From NCBI GenBank assembly GCA_001800605.1, contig MGVS01000069.1, positions 1-40,684 on the forward strand: a stretch of DNA of 40,684 nt, given 5' to 3'. The position numbers and the translations under genes are program-made. How positions within the stretch are numbered: position 1 is the first letter of the stretch; every line of letters begins with the position of its first letter. The DNA is from Elusimicrobia bacterium RIFOXYD2_FULL_34_15 (GTDB lineage Bacteria > Elusimicrobiota > UBA8919). This document shows positions 7,193 through 14,649 of the stretch, piece after piece. The notes under the pieces are model-generated. The model was given only the letters and a program-made list of their open reading frames with translations. It was not told the DNA's origin and made no database searches.

Positions 7193-8679
7193 AAGCAATT
7201 AAAAATTTAAAATTTAAAATTAAAAATTACAGTTTGTTTTTAACATTAATTTTTAATTTTGCATTTATAATTTTAAATTGTCTTTATGCTCAGCAGAATC
7301 TGCAGGAAATAGAAGTAAAGTCTGGAGATACGCTTTGGGGTGTAGCAAATTATTACTTAAAAGAACCGTCCAAATGGCCCGAGATATTAAAATTTAATAA
7401 TATTTCCGCTGATCCGAATAATGTGCTTCCCGGTATGAAGCTAAAAATACCAATAGTGATGATAAAAGAACAATTGCGTTCTTCTACTGTAATATCTATT
7501 GTTCGCGATGTTAAAATAAGGCGCCAAGTAGAAGTTAACTGGATTGACGCCCAACCAAGCATGAAGCTTTATAATAAGGACGGGATTAGGACACTTGAAA
7601 ATTCCTATGTAGGTGTAAAATCTCCTCTGGGAAATTTTATGACAATAGGCCCGTCCTCGCTGGTTATAATTCAGCCGGAAGAAAAAACAGACGAGACAAG
7701 ACTTTTATCAGGCGAAATCAGAGCTTCAAATATTCCTATCAGAACTCCGACAGCTTTTATTATGCCGAAAATAACTCCCAAGACGCCAATCTCTGATTAT
7801 AAAACTAAGGTTAAAGAAGACCAATCAACAATAGTTGCTGTTTATAAAGGAGCTGTAGATGTTACCGCTAAAAATAAAACCGTTACGGTTCCGGAAGGAT
7901 ATTCAACTGAGGTAAAAATAAATTTACCTCCCGTAGAACCAAGACTGCTTCCGCCAAGCATGGAATTGCTGGATGAAAAACAAAAAACCGGAAGCATGGG
8001 GAACGCGGATATAGAAAAACCAAAAATAGGAAAAATGAAAATAGAAAACGTAAACGAGATAAATGTCGGAGGAGAATTATCCAAATCCAAAGCATCATCA
8101 GGATGGCTTGATATTACACATTATCACATACAGATTGCAAAGGATAAAGAATTTGACAATATGGTTTTTGATTCTGTCAGACCTATTTACGAAAAATTTG
8201 ATATAAAAAAAACCGATGTGCCGGATGGAAGATATTTTTGGCGTGTTTCTTATCTTGATTCTTCAAGTGCCGAAGGGATTATCTCATCATCAAAAGAAAT
8301 ACTTGTGGACAAAACACCGCCGGTTTTAACGATCGAAGAACCAATAAATAATGTAAGATACAGTGATAAGAATATAAAAGTCAGCGGTAACACCGAAGAA
8401 CAATCAATTGTTAATATTAATGGAAGTTATATATCAACAGATAAATATGGTAAATTTTCAACAGAAATACCTTTATTAAAAGGGGAAAATACAATTAAAG
8501 TTAATTCAAGTGACAGATTTGGAAACACCACGACAATCGCATTAAAAGTATTTCAGACCCAAGAGGGTGTAAAACAACAAATTAGAAAAAGTTTTTTTCT
8601 GACACCAGTTGGTATTGTAATATCTATTATTACGATTTCTGCATTGTTGGTGATATCTATTGTTACAGTTACGGGTTGA
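7183..8679 (+). CDS. LysM and FecR-like domain envelope protein with Ig-like domain
   Basis: The protein has 498 residues. A signal peptide (1-37, ending LYAQQ) is followed by a LysM domain (about 40-92; VKSGDTLWGVANYYL to LPGMKLKIP), which binds peptidoglycan glycans. A FecR-like beta domain follows (about 100-250; SPLGNFMTIGPSSLVII), then a fibronectin/Ig-like region (about 285-375), an Ig-like module (about 378-465; PPVLTIEEP to ENTIKVNSSDRFGN) and a C-terminal TM helix (about 475-497). It probably sits in the periplasm bound to the wall and anchored in a membrane. Being sandwiched between a kinase and its regulator suggests an envelope-sensing accessory role (inference). The signal-peptide DNA is a nested hairpin at 7204-7279. 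Confidence 0.82.
   Translation: MYLKAIKNLKFKIKNYSLFLTLIFNFAFIILNCLYAQQNLQEIEVKSGDTLWGVANYYLKEPSKWPEILKFNNISADPNNVLPGMKLKIPIVMIKEQLRSSTVISIVRDVKIRRQVEVNWIDAQPSMKLYNKDGIRTLENSYVGVKSPLGNFMTIGPSSLVIIQPEEKTDETRLLSGEIRASNIPIRTPTAFIMPKITPKTPISDYKTKVKEDQSTIVAVYKGAVDVTAKNKTVTVPEGYSTEVKINLPPVEPRLLPPSMELLDEKQKTGSMGNADIEKPKIGKMKIENVNEINVGGELSKSKASSGWLDITHYHIQIAKDKEFDNMVFDSVRPIYEKFDIKKTDVPDGRYFWRVSYLDSSSAEGIISSSKEILVDKTPPVLTIEEPINNVRYSDKNIKVSGNTEEQSIVNINGSYISTDKYGKFSTEIPLLKGENTIKVNSSDRFGNTTTIALKVFQTQEGVKQQIRKSFFLTPVGIVISIITISALLVISIVTVTG
7204..7279. repeat. Nested inverted repeat inside the LysM gene's signal-peptide codons
   Basis: The outer arms AATTTAAAATT (7204-7214) and AATTTTAAATT (7269-7279) are perfect complements. 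The inner arms AAATTAAAAATTA (7217-7229) and TAATTTTTAATTT (7247-7259) are also perfect. The 76-bp hairpin covers residues about 8-32, which are the positive region and hydrophobic core of the signal peptide. Confidence 0.65.
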
Positions 8680-8690
8680 GGAATTGCTAA

Positions 8691-9080
8691 ATGGCGAAAA
8701 TAATTATTGCTGATGACGATATAGAGATTTTGGAATTAATAAAAACAGCTCTTGAAAATGACGGGCACAGCATTATTGGTTATAATAATGGTTTTGATGC
8801 TTATGAAGCTATTGTAAAAGAAAAGCCCGATTTGGTGGTACTTGATGTAATGATGCCGAGAATGAATGGATATGAGGTATGTGAAAAACTAAGAGAAACG
8901 CCTTCAACAAAAACAATCCCTATAGTTATGTTGACTGCGCAATCTCAGATAAAAGATAAAATAACAGGATTGAAATTAGGGGCAGATGATTACATAACAA
9001 AACCTTTTGATCCATTGGAGCTTGCTGCGCGCGTTGAAAGTATAATAAAAAGATGTAACAAAGCAAAATCAGACAAATAA
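8691..9080 (+). CDS. Single-domain response regulator (CheY-like receiver)
   Basis: The protein has 129 residues and is a complete receiver domain with no output domain. The acidic pocket is Asp8-Asp9-Asp10, the phospho-acceptor Asp52 (VVLDVMMP), the switch Thr82 and the conserved Lys104 (YITKPF). A short basic tail follows. It starts 11 bases after the LysM/FecR-like gene and probably receives phosphate from the kinase at 5096. Without a DNA-binding domain its output must go through protein contacts or a phosphorelay. No further relay protein is visible in the window. Confidence 0.93.
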   Translation: MAKIIIADDDIEILELIKTALENDGHSIIGYNNGFDAYEAIVKEKPDLVVLDVMMPRMNGYEVCEKLRETPSTKTIPIVMLTAQSQIKDKITGLKLGADDYITKPFDPLELAARVESIIKRCNKAKSDK

Positions 9081-9106
9081 TTTAAATTAGTATTTTTAAG
9101 CAAAAA

Positions 9107-10891
9107 ATGAAAGAAAATGTAAGCTCAGATAGTCTGCCAAAAGTTATTTTTTTTATTACCGGATTCTTTCTTTTTTTACTTCCGCTTATTCCGGACGAAA
9201 AAATAACAAGATGGAAATTGTGGGTTTTAGAAAGCGGTCTTTTTATAATTTTGATTACCTGGATTTTTAATAAAATTAATTCTGAAAGAATCTATATTAA
9301 AAATTCCGAATTAAACAAACCGATTTTAATCTGGCTAATATTCTCAATATTTTTGTATATTATTTCTTCCAATTTACATATTGCTGAATTGGAATTATAT
9401 AGAGTAATAATCTGTTTTTTGAGTTTTTTTGTTTTTTCTAATATCATACTGAAAAATGGCCGGAAGGAAATATTAATCAGGTTTTGGTTAATTGGCGGTT
9501 TTTTATCTGTAATTTATGGGTTAATGACGCACTATGGCGGATTTTGGATAATAACAACTCCGAAAGTGGATAGAATTTTTTCTACGTTTGGAAATCCGAT
9601 ATTTTTCGCATCGTTTTTGGTTGTTTCATTTCCGTTTATAATTTATAAAATTACATTAAGTAGTAATTTTTTAAATAGATTCTTTTGGTTTATTATTTCT
9701 TTAGCATTTTTAATTGCTTTATTTTTTACAAAGAGCCGTGCCGGGTGGGTAGGCTTGGGTGTTTCAAGTTTGGTTTTAATTTTTAATCTTTTAAAAACTA
9801 AAAAACAAAAAATATTTTTTATAATAGTTTTCTCTATTATTACAGCCGGATTTATTTATAAAACAAAAAATGTTTGGACAAGACAGCAGGCGCATCTGCT
9901 TATATGGAGAGATTCATTAAAAATGGTTTCACGCAATCCGCTGCTTGGCGTTGGATTAGGAACCTTCCATATAAATTTTCCGAATTATGCTTCTGAAGAG
10001 CTTAAGAAGATTTGGCCTCAGATGCAGAATATTGTTAATGATGCGCATTCAGAATTCGTTCAGATTTTAGCAGAAACCGGTATAATAGGATTTGGAATAT
10101 TTCTGTGGATTATTATAATTTATTTTCTGCAATTAAATAAATTTAAAAAGAATATAAATGACAAAAATAAGATTCTACTGCAAAATGTCGGATTGGCTTC
10201 CGTGTGCGGAATTTTAGTTCAGAATTTGTTTTCTGTAGATATGAGGTTCACAATTTCTTCATTCTATTTATTTACAGTAATTGGCATAACCTCATCACTT
10301 CCGGATAATTATGAAGTCAATATCAATATAAATAAAAATCAAAAATATTTTTTTGCGGTAATTCTGATAGCCGGTATAATTTTTTTAGAATATAATATGG
10401 TTGTAAAGCAATACAGGAGCTGGAATCTGGTTTTCAGAAGCAAAGATTTTCTGAATACAAAAATATTAAATTCAGATGATCAGAAAAAAATTGTTCAGAA
10501 AATGATAGATTCTAATCCTGGAGATGCGCAGTTATATTTTAAATTAGGGTATTTGTGGGCGAATGAAATCAAAACAAATAAAGAAGCGATTCAAAAAGCG
10601 ATAGAGTATTTTTCAAAAGCCGCAGATATTAATCCTGCAATTGAAAATGGCGGTGCATATAATAACTTAGGAAATATTTATTTTACAATCGGAAATAGAG
10701 CTATGGCAAAAGAAAATTATATTAGGGCAATCAATGTAAATCCAAAGCTGATTGATGCACATCTGAATCTCGGGATTGCATATTATTATGATGGTAAATT
10801 AAAGGAAAGTGTAGCCGAATTTGAAAAAGTATTGCAACTGGAACCCAAAAATTTGCAGGCAGTTTACATGCTGAAAAAAATGAGAGAATGA
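9107..10891 (+). CDS. O-antigen ligase/polymerase-like membrane protein with C-terminal TPRs
   Basis: The protein has 594 residues. About ten to twelve hydrophobic helices fill residues 10-450, with the typical Wzy/WaaL core: FSTFGNPIFFASFL, TKSRAGWVGLG and the large periplasmic loop with WRDSLKMVSRNPLLGVGLGTF and NDAHSEFVQILAETG. Family members join O-antigen or other glycan chains to lipid or protein acceptors in the periplasm. Residues about 468-594 hold three TPRs (ending near LQLEPKNLQAVYML), as seen in protein-glycosylation and surface-polysaccharide members of the family. The gene follows the response regulator by 26 bases and precedes an LpxL-type acyltransferase, which fits envelope glycolipid assembly. 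The acceptor is unknown. Confidence 0.82.
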   Translation: MKENVSSDSLPKVIFFITGFFLFLLPLIPDEKITRWKLWVLESGLFIILITWIFNKINSERIYIKNSELNKPILIWLIFSIFLYIISSNLHIAELELYRVIICFLSFFVFSNIILKNGRKEILIRFWLIGGFLSVIYGLMTHYGGFWIITTPKVDRIFSTFGNPIFFASFLVVSFPFIIYKITLSSNFLNRFFWFIISLAFLIALFFTKSRAGWVGLGVSSLVLIFNLLKTKKQKIFFIIVFSIITAGFIYKTKNVWTRQQAHLLIWRDSLKMVSRNPLLGVGLGTFHINFPNYASEELKKIWPQMQNIVNDAHSEFVQILAETGIIGFGIFLWIIIIYFLQLNKFKKNINDKNKILLQNVGLASVCGILVQNLFSVDMRFTISSFYLFTVIGITSSLPDNYEVNININKNQKYFFAVILIAGIIFLEYNMVVKQYRSWNLVFRSKDFLNTKILNSDDQKKIVQKMIDSNPGDAQLYFKLGYLWANEIKTNKEAIQKAIEYFSKAADINPAIENGGAYNNLGNIYFTIGNRAMAKENYIRAINVNPKLIDAHLNLGIAYYYDGKLKESVAEFEKVLQLEPKNLQAVYMLKKMRE

Positions 10892-10898
10892 AAAAATA

Positions 10899-10978
10899 GT
10901 AACGGGTAACGGGTAATGAGTAACGAGTAATCCTTCGACAAGCTCAGGACAGGCTGGGTAATGGGTAATAAGTAAAAG
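10899..10978. repeat. GTAA-type heptamer minisatellite interrupted by a short repeat
   Basis: Five 7-base units (GTAACGG, GTAACGG, GTAATGA, GTAACGA, GTAATCC) run from 10899 to 10933. They are followed by a 22-base insert containing TTCGACAAGCTCAGGACAGG, and then by more units (GTAATGG, GTAATAA, GTAAAAG) to about 10978. It fills almost the whole gap between the ligase-like and acyltransferase genes. Confidence 0.75.
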
Positions 10979-10987
10979 ATAAAAATT

Positions 10988-11959
10988 ATGGAAATCAAAT
11001 TAAATAAATTAGATGATTTAAGAAAATCCGGAGAAAAGGTTGCAATATTCACAATAAGGAATATTAAACACACCGCGGAGTTTTCTGCTTTGCTTGTAAC
11101 TAATTTTTTTATTTTACTTTTGCCTTTGAAATTTTCACTCTGGGCAGGGAGGCGATTAGGCAGTATCGCGTTCCATATTTTAAAAATAAGAAGAGAAGTT
11201 GTGATAAAAAATCTTAGGTTAGCATTTCCCAAAAAAACAAATTTGGAAATATTTAATATTGCTGAAACAACATATAAAAACTTTGCTATGTCAATGATAG
11301 AATTATTATCATTTCCAAAATTAAGATTGAGGGATTTTTCTAAAAATATAGAATTTGAAGGACTCGAATGTCTGGAGCATTCTTTAAATAACAAGGAAGG
11401 CATGGTTTTAATAGCGGGGCATTTTGGGTCGTGGGAATTGATGGGAGCGGTAGTCCGTAAAAAAGGTTATCCAATAAATTTTTTGGTTGGCAAACAACAT
11501 AATATATATGTAGATAATCTTTTAAATTTCTACAGAAAACTTAAAAATGTAGGTATTATACCTCTTAAAATGGCATTAAAAAGTGTAATCAGGGCTTTAA
11601 AAAAGGGCGAATTTGTTGCTATGTTATCAGATCAGGATGCCGGTAGAAGAGACGGTGTTTTCGTTAATTTTTTTAATAAACCGGCTTCTACTCCTAAGGG
11701 CCCGGCTGTTTTTGCACTGCATACTGATGTACCGATAGTAATGGGTTTTTGTATAAGACAACCCTCTAAAATTAAACATAAAATAAAATTCGTTGCAGTC
11801 GATTTTAAAAAAAGCGGTAATAATGAGAAAGACATTGAATTACTTACATTGAAATATACTCAGATTCTGGAAGGTTTTATAAAAAAATATCCTGATCACT
11901 GGTTTTGGTTTCATAAAAGATGGAAAACCACTGTTGACAATACAGAAAATATGTATTAA
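10988..11959 (+). CDS. LpxL/HtrB-family lysophospholipid acyltransferase (lipid A acyltransferase-like)
   Basis: The protein has 323 residues. A hydrophobic N-terminal segment (about 28-50) anchors it to the inner membrane. The catalytic H-x4-E motif is present as His145 and Glu150 in GHFGSWELMG. The later LSDQDAGRRDGVFVNFFNKPASTPKGPAVFALHTDVPIV-type block, conserved in the HtrB/LpxL/MsbB family, is also seen (about 217-258), as is the C-terminal PDHWFWFHKRWKT. These enzymes add secondary acyl chains to lipid A precursors or related glycolipids. Family length is about 300 residues, so the gene is complete. No lpxA/B/C/D/K gene lies in the window. The exact acceptor is not determined. Confidence 0.9.
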   Translation: MEIKLNKLDDLRKSGEKVAIFTIRNIKHTAEFSALLVTNFFILLLPLKFSLWAGRRLGSIAFHILKIRREVVIKNLRLAFPKKTNLEIFNIAETTYKNFAMSMIELLSFPKLRLRDFSKNIEFEGLECLEHSLNNKEGMVLIAGHFGSWELMGAVVRKKGYPINFLVGKQHNIYVDNLLNFYRKLKNVGIIPLKMALKSVIRALKKGEFVAMLSDQDAGRRDGVFVNFFNKPASTPKGPAVFALHTDVPIVMGFCIRQPSKIKHKIKFVAVDFKKSGNNEKDIELLTLKYTQILEGFIKKYPDHWFWFHKRWKTTVDNTENMY

Positions 11960-11973
11960 AATCTGAAAACATA

Positions 11974-12001
11974 GTAACGGGTAATGAGTAATGGGTAACG
12001 A
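11974..12001. repeat. Second GTAA heptamer array (four units)
   Basis: Units GTAACGG, GTAATGA, GTAATGG and GTAACGA follow each other with exact period 7, starting 14 bases after the acyltransferase stop codon. It is the same minisatellite as at 10899 and, in reverse orientation, as the signal-peptide codons at 31922. Confidence 0.75.
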
Positions 12002-12079
12002 GCAAAATCGCTAGATTATTAATTACTTAAAATCTTAGTTTTGTGAAAATTAATACTTGTAGTTAGTGTGAGCCTGCTT

Positions 12080-12170
12080 ACCGGCAGGTAATTAGTAGTC
12101 AAGGAAAGTTTTTCGTTCTAGTAAATATGTATCCTCGCACCAATTACAAATTACTAACTACTAATTACTG
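12080..12170. repeat. Inverted-repeat element upstream of tRNA-Ser
   Basis: GTAATTAGTAGT (12088-12099) and ACTACTAATTAC (12158-12169) are exact 12-bp inverted repeats, with direct variants (TTACTAACTAC) nearby. CCTGC-TTACC-GGCAGG just before the left arm forms a small hairpin. The element ends about ten bases before the tRNA. Between the heptamer array and this element (12002-12079) the sequence is plain AT-rich with no gene. Confidence 0.55.
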
Positions 12171-12178
12171 GTTTTAAT

Positions 12179-12265
12179 GGAGAGGTGGCCGAGTGGCTGA
12201 AGGCGCGGGTCTCGAAAACCCGTTCCCGATTTATCGGGACGAGAGTTCGAATCTCTCCCTCTCCT
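12179..12265 (+). tRNA. tRNA-Ser(CGA)
   Basis: The acceptor stem GGAGAGG (12179-12185) pairs with CCTCTCC (12258-12264). A type II D-arm is present, and the anticodon stem CGGGT/ACCCG holds loop CTCGAAA with anticodon CGA at 12213-12215, reading UCG. The long variable arm (TCCCGA-TTTA-TCGGGA) is the serine hallmark. The T-arm is GAGAG-TTCGAAT-CTCTC. CCA is not encoded. The discriminator base is T (12265), where bacterial tRNA-Ser normally has G. A 12-bp hairpin begins on the last acceptor base. Confidence 0.95.
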
Positions 12266-12292
12266 GAGTTTTCGCTTACGGCGAAAACTCAG
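12264..12292. repeat. 12-bp perfect hairpin overlapping the tRNA 3' end
   Basis: CTGAGTTTTCGC (12264-12275) and GCGAAAACTCAG (12281-12292) pair perfectly around TTACG. No T-run follows, so it is not a classical terminator. Its first base is the last acceptor-stem base and its second is the unusual discriminator T. Confidence 0.65.
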
Positions 12293-12293
12293 A

Positions 12294-12367
12294 GAATCGA
12301 AAATAGAGATTAGAAAATAGATAAGGACAAATTTTCGATTCGGTCTAATGTTCTATTATCTATTTTC
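12294..12367. repeat. Interleaved inverted repeats downstream of tRNA-Ser
   Basis: GAATCGAAAAT (12294-12304) pairs with ATTTTCGATTC (12331-12341), and GAAAATAGATAA (12313-12324) pairs with TTATCTATTTTC (12356-12367). The order is a-b-a'-b', which in RNA would be pseudoknot-like. It is probably a degenerate AT-rich interspersed element. The remaining 45 bases to the next start hold only a ribosome site (TGGAGGG). Confidence 0.55.
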
Positions 12368-12412
12368 AGTAGTTAAGACAAAATTACATATTTAATTTTA
12401 TCTGGAGGGTTT

Positions 12413-13516
12413 ATGAAAAAAGTTTTGATTATCGCGGCATTATTTTTGCAGTTATTAGGTCTGTGTTATGCAAGAAAAGAAGGTACGGTTAATTTAGACT
12501 CAATCCCTAAAGCGATTTCTCCAAATCATGACGGGCTTTATGAAAAAACTAGATTTATTATGACAATAGATACTGGAAAAATAAAAAAATGGACGCTTGA
12601 AATAAAAAATGATTTAGGTGTACCGATAAAAACATTATCAGGTGAAGAAATTATTCCTGCTGTTCTCGAGTGGGATGGAACCGATGAAAAAAATGCTGTT
12701 GTTGTAGATGGTAAATATGTATGTGTTTTGAATGTAGATGGCAAATATCCTGCCCGTTCAAACGAAGTGTGGATTACTGTTGATACTATGCCTCCTTTTG
12801 TTGGGATTTCAGTATCTACTCCGGGAATATCACCAAATGGTGATGGTATTGATGATTCATGCACCATTTCTTTTGTTGCAGACGATCCTATAGGTTTTTC
12901 AGTCTGGGAAGCGGCAATTGAAAATTCAAAAAGTATTGCGGTAATTTCTTTGAAAGGAACCTCTTCAATACAAAAAGAATTTGTTTGGGACGGAAAAGAT
13001 GATTATTATAAAAATGTAGTTCCAAATGGCAAATATAAAGTAAAATTTACAGTATTTGATACTGTTGGTAATAAGGCTGTTGCCGACCTGATTGATATTG
13101 ATGTGAATATACCCGAGAAGGTTGTTGTAGAAGAAAAGAAAATTTCTGTTAAAGAAGAAAAAAGAGGATTGGTTGTTAATCTCGCATCTTCAGTTCTCTT
13201 TGACTCTGGAAAATCTGAACTGAAACCGGGAGCATTTGATATGCTGAACGAGGTTGTAAAATTAATGCAGGAATATCCTGATAATAACATTTTAATTGAA
13301 GGGCACACTGATAGCTACGGCAGTGATGCTTATAATAAGAGACTTTCTGAAAAAAGAGCACAATCTGTTTATGATATGCTGGTTTCTAAGTATAGCGTAG
13401 ACTCAAAACGGTTATCTGCTATAGGTTATGGTGAAGAAAAACCAATGGCAGACAATAAGACAGCTGCTGGGCGTGAACAAAATAGGCGCGTAGAAATTAT
13501 AATATTGAAAAAATAA
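12413..13516 (+). CDS. OmpA-domain outer-membrane/peptidoglycan protein with FlgD-like Ig domains
   Basis: The protein has 367 residues. A signal peptide (1-20, ending LCYA) is followed by two FlgD/gliding-motility-type Ig repeats. Each begins with a calcium-site-like loop, SPNHDG (about 36-41) and SPNGDGIDD (about 142-150), and each ends with a WDG...GKY segment. The C-terminal OmpA-like domain (about 255-366) has the VLFDSGKSEL entry and GHTDSYG (297-303). It ends in NRRVEII, with the Asp and Arg residues that bind diaminopimelate in peptidoglycan. It probably links outer membrane or surface structures to the cell wall. A clear GGAGGG ribosome site precedes the ATG. The next gene overlaps its stop (TAATG). 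Confidence 0.88.
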   Translation: MKKVLIIAALFLQLLGLCYARKEGTVNLDSIPKAISPNHDGLYEKTRFIMTIDTGKIKKWTLEIKNDLGVPIKTLSGEEIIPAVLEWDGTDEKNAVVVDGKYVCVLNVDGKYPARSNEVWITVDTMPPFVGISVSTPGISPNGDGIDDSCTISFVADDPIGFSVWEAAIENSKSIAVISLKGTSSIQKEFVWDGKDDYYKNVVPNGKYKVKFTVFDTVGNKAVADLIDIDVNIPEKVVVEEKKISVKEEKRGLVVNLASSVLFDSGKSELKPGAFDMLNEVVKLMQEYPDNNILIEGHTDSYGSDAYNKRLSEKRAQSVYDMLVSKYSVDSKRLSAIGYGEEKPMADNKTAAGREQNRRVEIIILKK

Positions 13517-14334
13517 TGGCAGGCATTAAAAAGATTCTTTTATCGCTCTTTGTAATTTTATGCTTTTTATCCATCATGTCAATGGTTCTGTTGAAAACTG
13601 CTTTTCCGAGAAAATGGATGAAAAATATTGTTCAATGGAGAATTTCTAAATTTACAGGAGGGAAATCTGAAATTAAATCTATCTCTTTGGATTTTGGAGG
13701 AATAACTTTAAACAATATAAATATTTTTTTCGATAATCATTCTAAATGGAATATTGAAAAAGTAAAGTTATCACCTAATTTATTTCCGTTTCCGCGAAAA
13801 CAGGTGGCTTTAAATAAAATAGTAATTATCAATCCAATATTGGAATTTACTGATAAAATAGAAAATCTTTCATTCAAAAAAAAATTTAAAACTGAATATG
13901 CAATTATAATAAGCAATTTAGGCCTTAAAAACGGCAAGATATATTTTACTAATTTAAGAATTGAAAAGCTAAGCCTGGATATAAAAAACGCTTCTTTAAG
14001 CAATACATTCCCTATTGAAATGTCTTTTTTTGCCGAAAATGCAAGTTTTGATATAAAAGCAGAATATAATTATAAAGATGATTTAGTAAATATAAAAGAA
14101 GCGATTTTAAAAGAAGATAAAAAGGAAGTTTTTTTAACCGGGGAATTGAAAAATATGCTTAATTTTAAGAATTTAAACTTTAACATAAATATCAAAGGTG
14201 ATAGAATATTATTTAATAAAATATTTTTATCTAATTTGTATAAAAGAAAAATTACTGCTTTTAGTGATGATAAAGTAAGTTTAGAAATTAACGGTAATTT
14301 GGAAAATTTTCAGATTAATAATTCAGTCCATTAA
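13516..14334 (+). CDS. AsmA/DUF748-like membrane-anchored protein, possibly truncated
   Basis: The protein has 272 residues. One N-terminal TM helix (about 5-28) is followed by a beta-rich region with repeated short motifs (SEIKSISLDFGGITLNNI, VALNKIVIINPILEF, GKIYFTNLRIEKLSLDI). This pattern resembles the N-terminal part of AsmA-like lipid-transfer or assembly proteins, where a TM is followed by long beta-sheet layers. Those proteins are usually 500 residues or more, so this one is either a short member or truncated at its stop near 14334. It overlaps the OmpA-like gene by one base (TAATG), which suggests coupled expression. The assignment rests on architecture, with no signature motif. Confidence 0.5.
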   Translation: MAGIKKILLSLFVILCFLSIMSMVLLKTAFPRKWMKNIVQWRISKFTGGKSEIKSISLDFGGITLNNINIFFDNHSKWNIEKVKLSPNLFPFPRKQVALNKIVIINPILEFTDKIENLSFKKKFKTEYAIIISNLGLKNGKIYFTNLRIEKLSLDIKNASLSNTFPIEMSFFAENASFDIKAEYNYKDDLVNIKEAILKEDKKEVFLTGELKNMLNFKNLNFNINIKGDRILFNKIFLSNLYKRKITAFSDDKVSLEINGNLENFQINNSVH

Positions 14335-14427
14335 AGGATGTTGCAAATTAACTTGGCATAAGAAAGTAATTACAAAGACTAAGCAGCTTATTGTTTAACG
14401 GAATATTAAACAAGGAGGTGAGGTAAA

Positions 14428-14649
14428 ATGTTGGCAGTTATAGGCGGTCTTATCACATTGGTTGTAGGTATAATCTTTTTATTTGGTGCGAAAATTATAC
14501 CCGGACTTCCGCTTTATATGTGGGATGATTTCTTGGTTTTTCTTAAAGGTATGATATCTTCCGGACTTGTTTTGGGCGGAATACTCGCAATTATAGCCGG
14601 TATATCGGCAATAAGAGATAGAGCGAAAACAGAGGAAAAAAATAATTGA
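14428..14649 (+). CDS. Small two-helix membrane protein of unknown function
   Basis: The protein has 73 residues with two hydrophobic helices (about 3-24 and 42-62) separated by a PGLPLYMWDDF loop and followed by a charged tail (RDRAKTEEKNN). A strong ribosome site, AAGGAGGTG, precedes the ATG, and a 6-bp inverted repeat (GTTTAA/TTAAAC, 14393-14411) lies just before that. The last bases overlap the TTG start of thiL. I do not recognise a family. A Gly-rich TM1 and the short length suggest a structural or complex-assembly protein, but this is a guess. Confidence 0.72.
   Translation: MLAVIGGLITLVVGIIFLFGAKIIPGLPLYMWDDFLVFLKGMISSGLVLGGILAIIAGISAIRDRAKTEEKNN

Noticed and set aside
10864-11403. 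Minus-strand reading frame opposite the acyltransferase gene
   Set aside because: It overlaps a well-supported LpxL-family gene, shows no family motif, and its N-terminal part is just the minisatellite read backwards.
10899-12001. Heptamer arrays considered as a CRISPR array
   Set aside because: Units are 7 bases with no spacers, and no cas gene is present. They are minisatellites.
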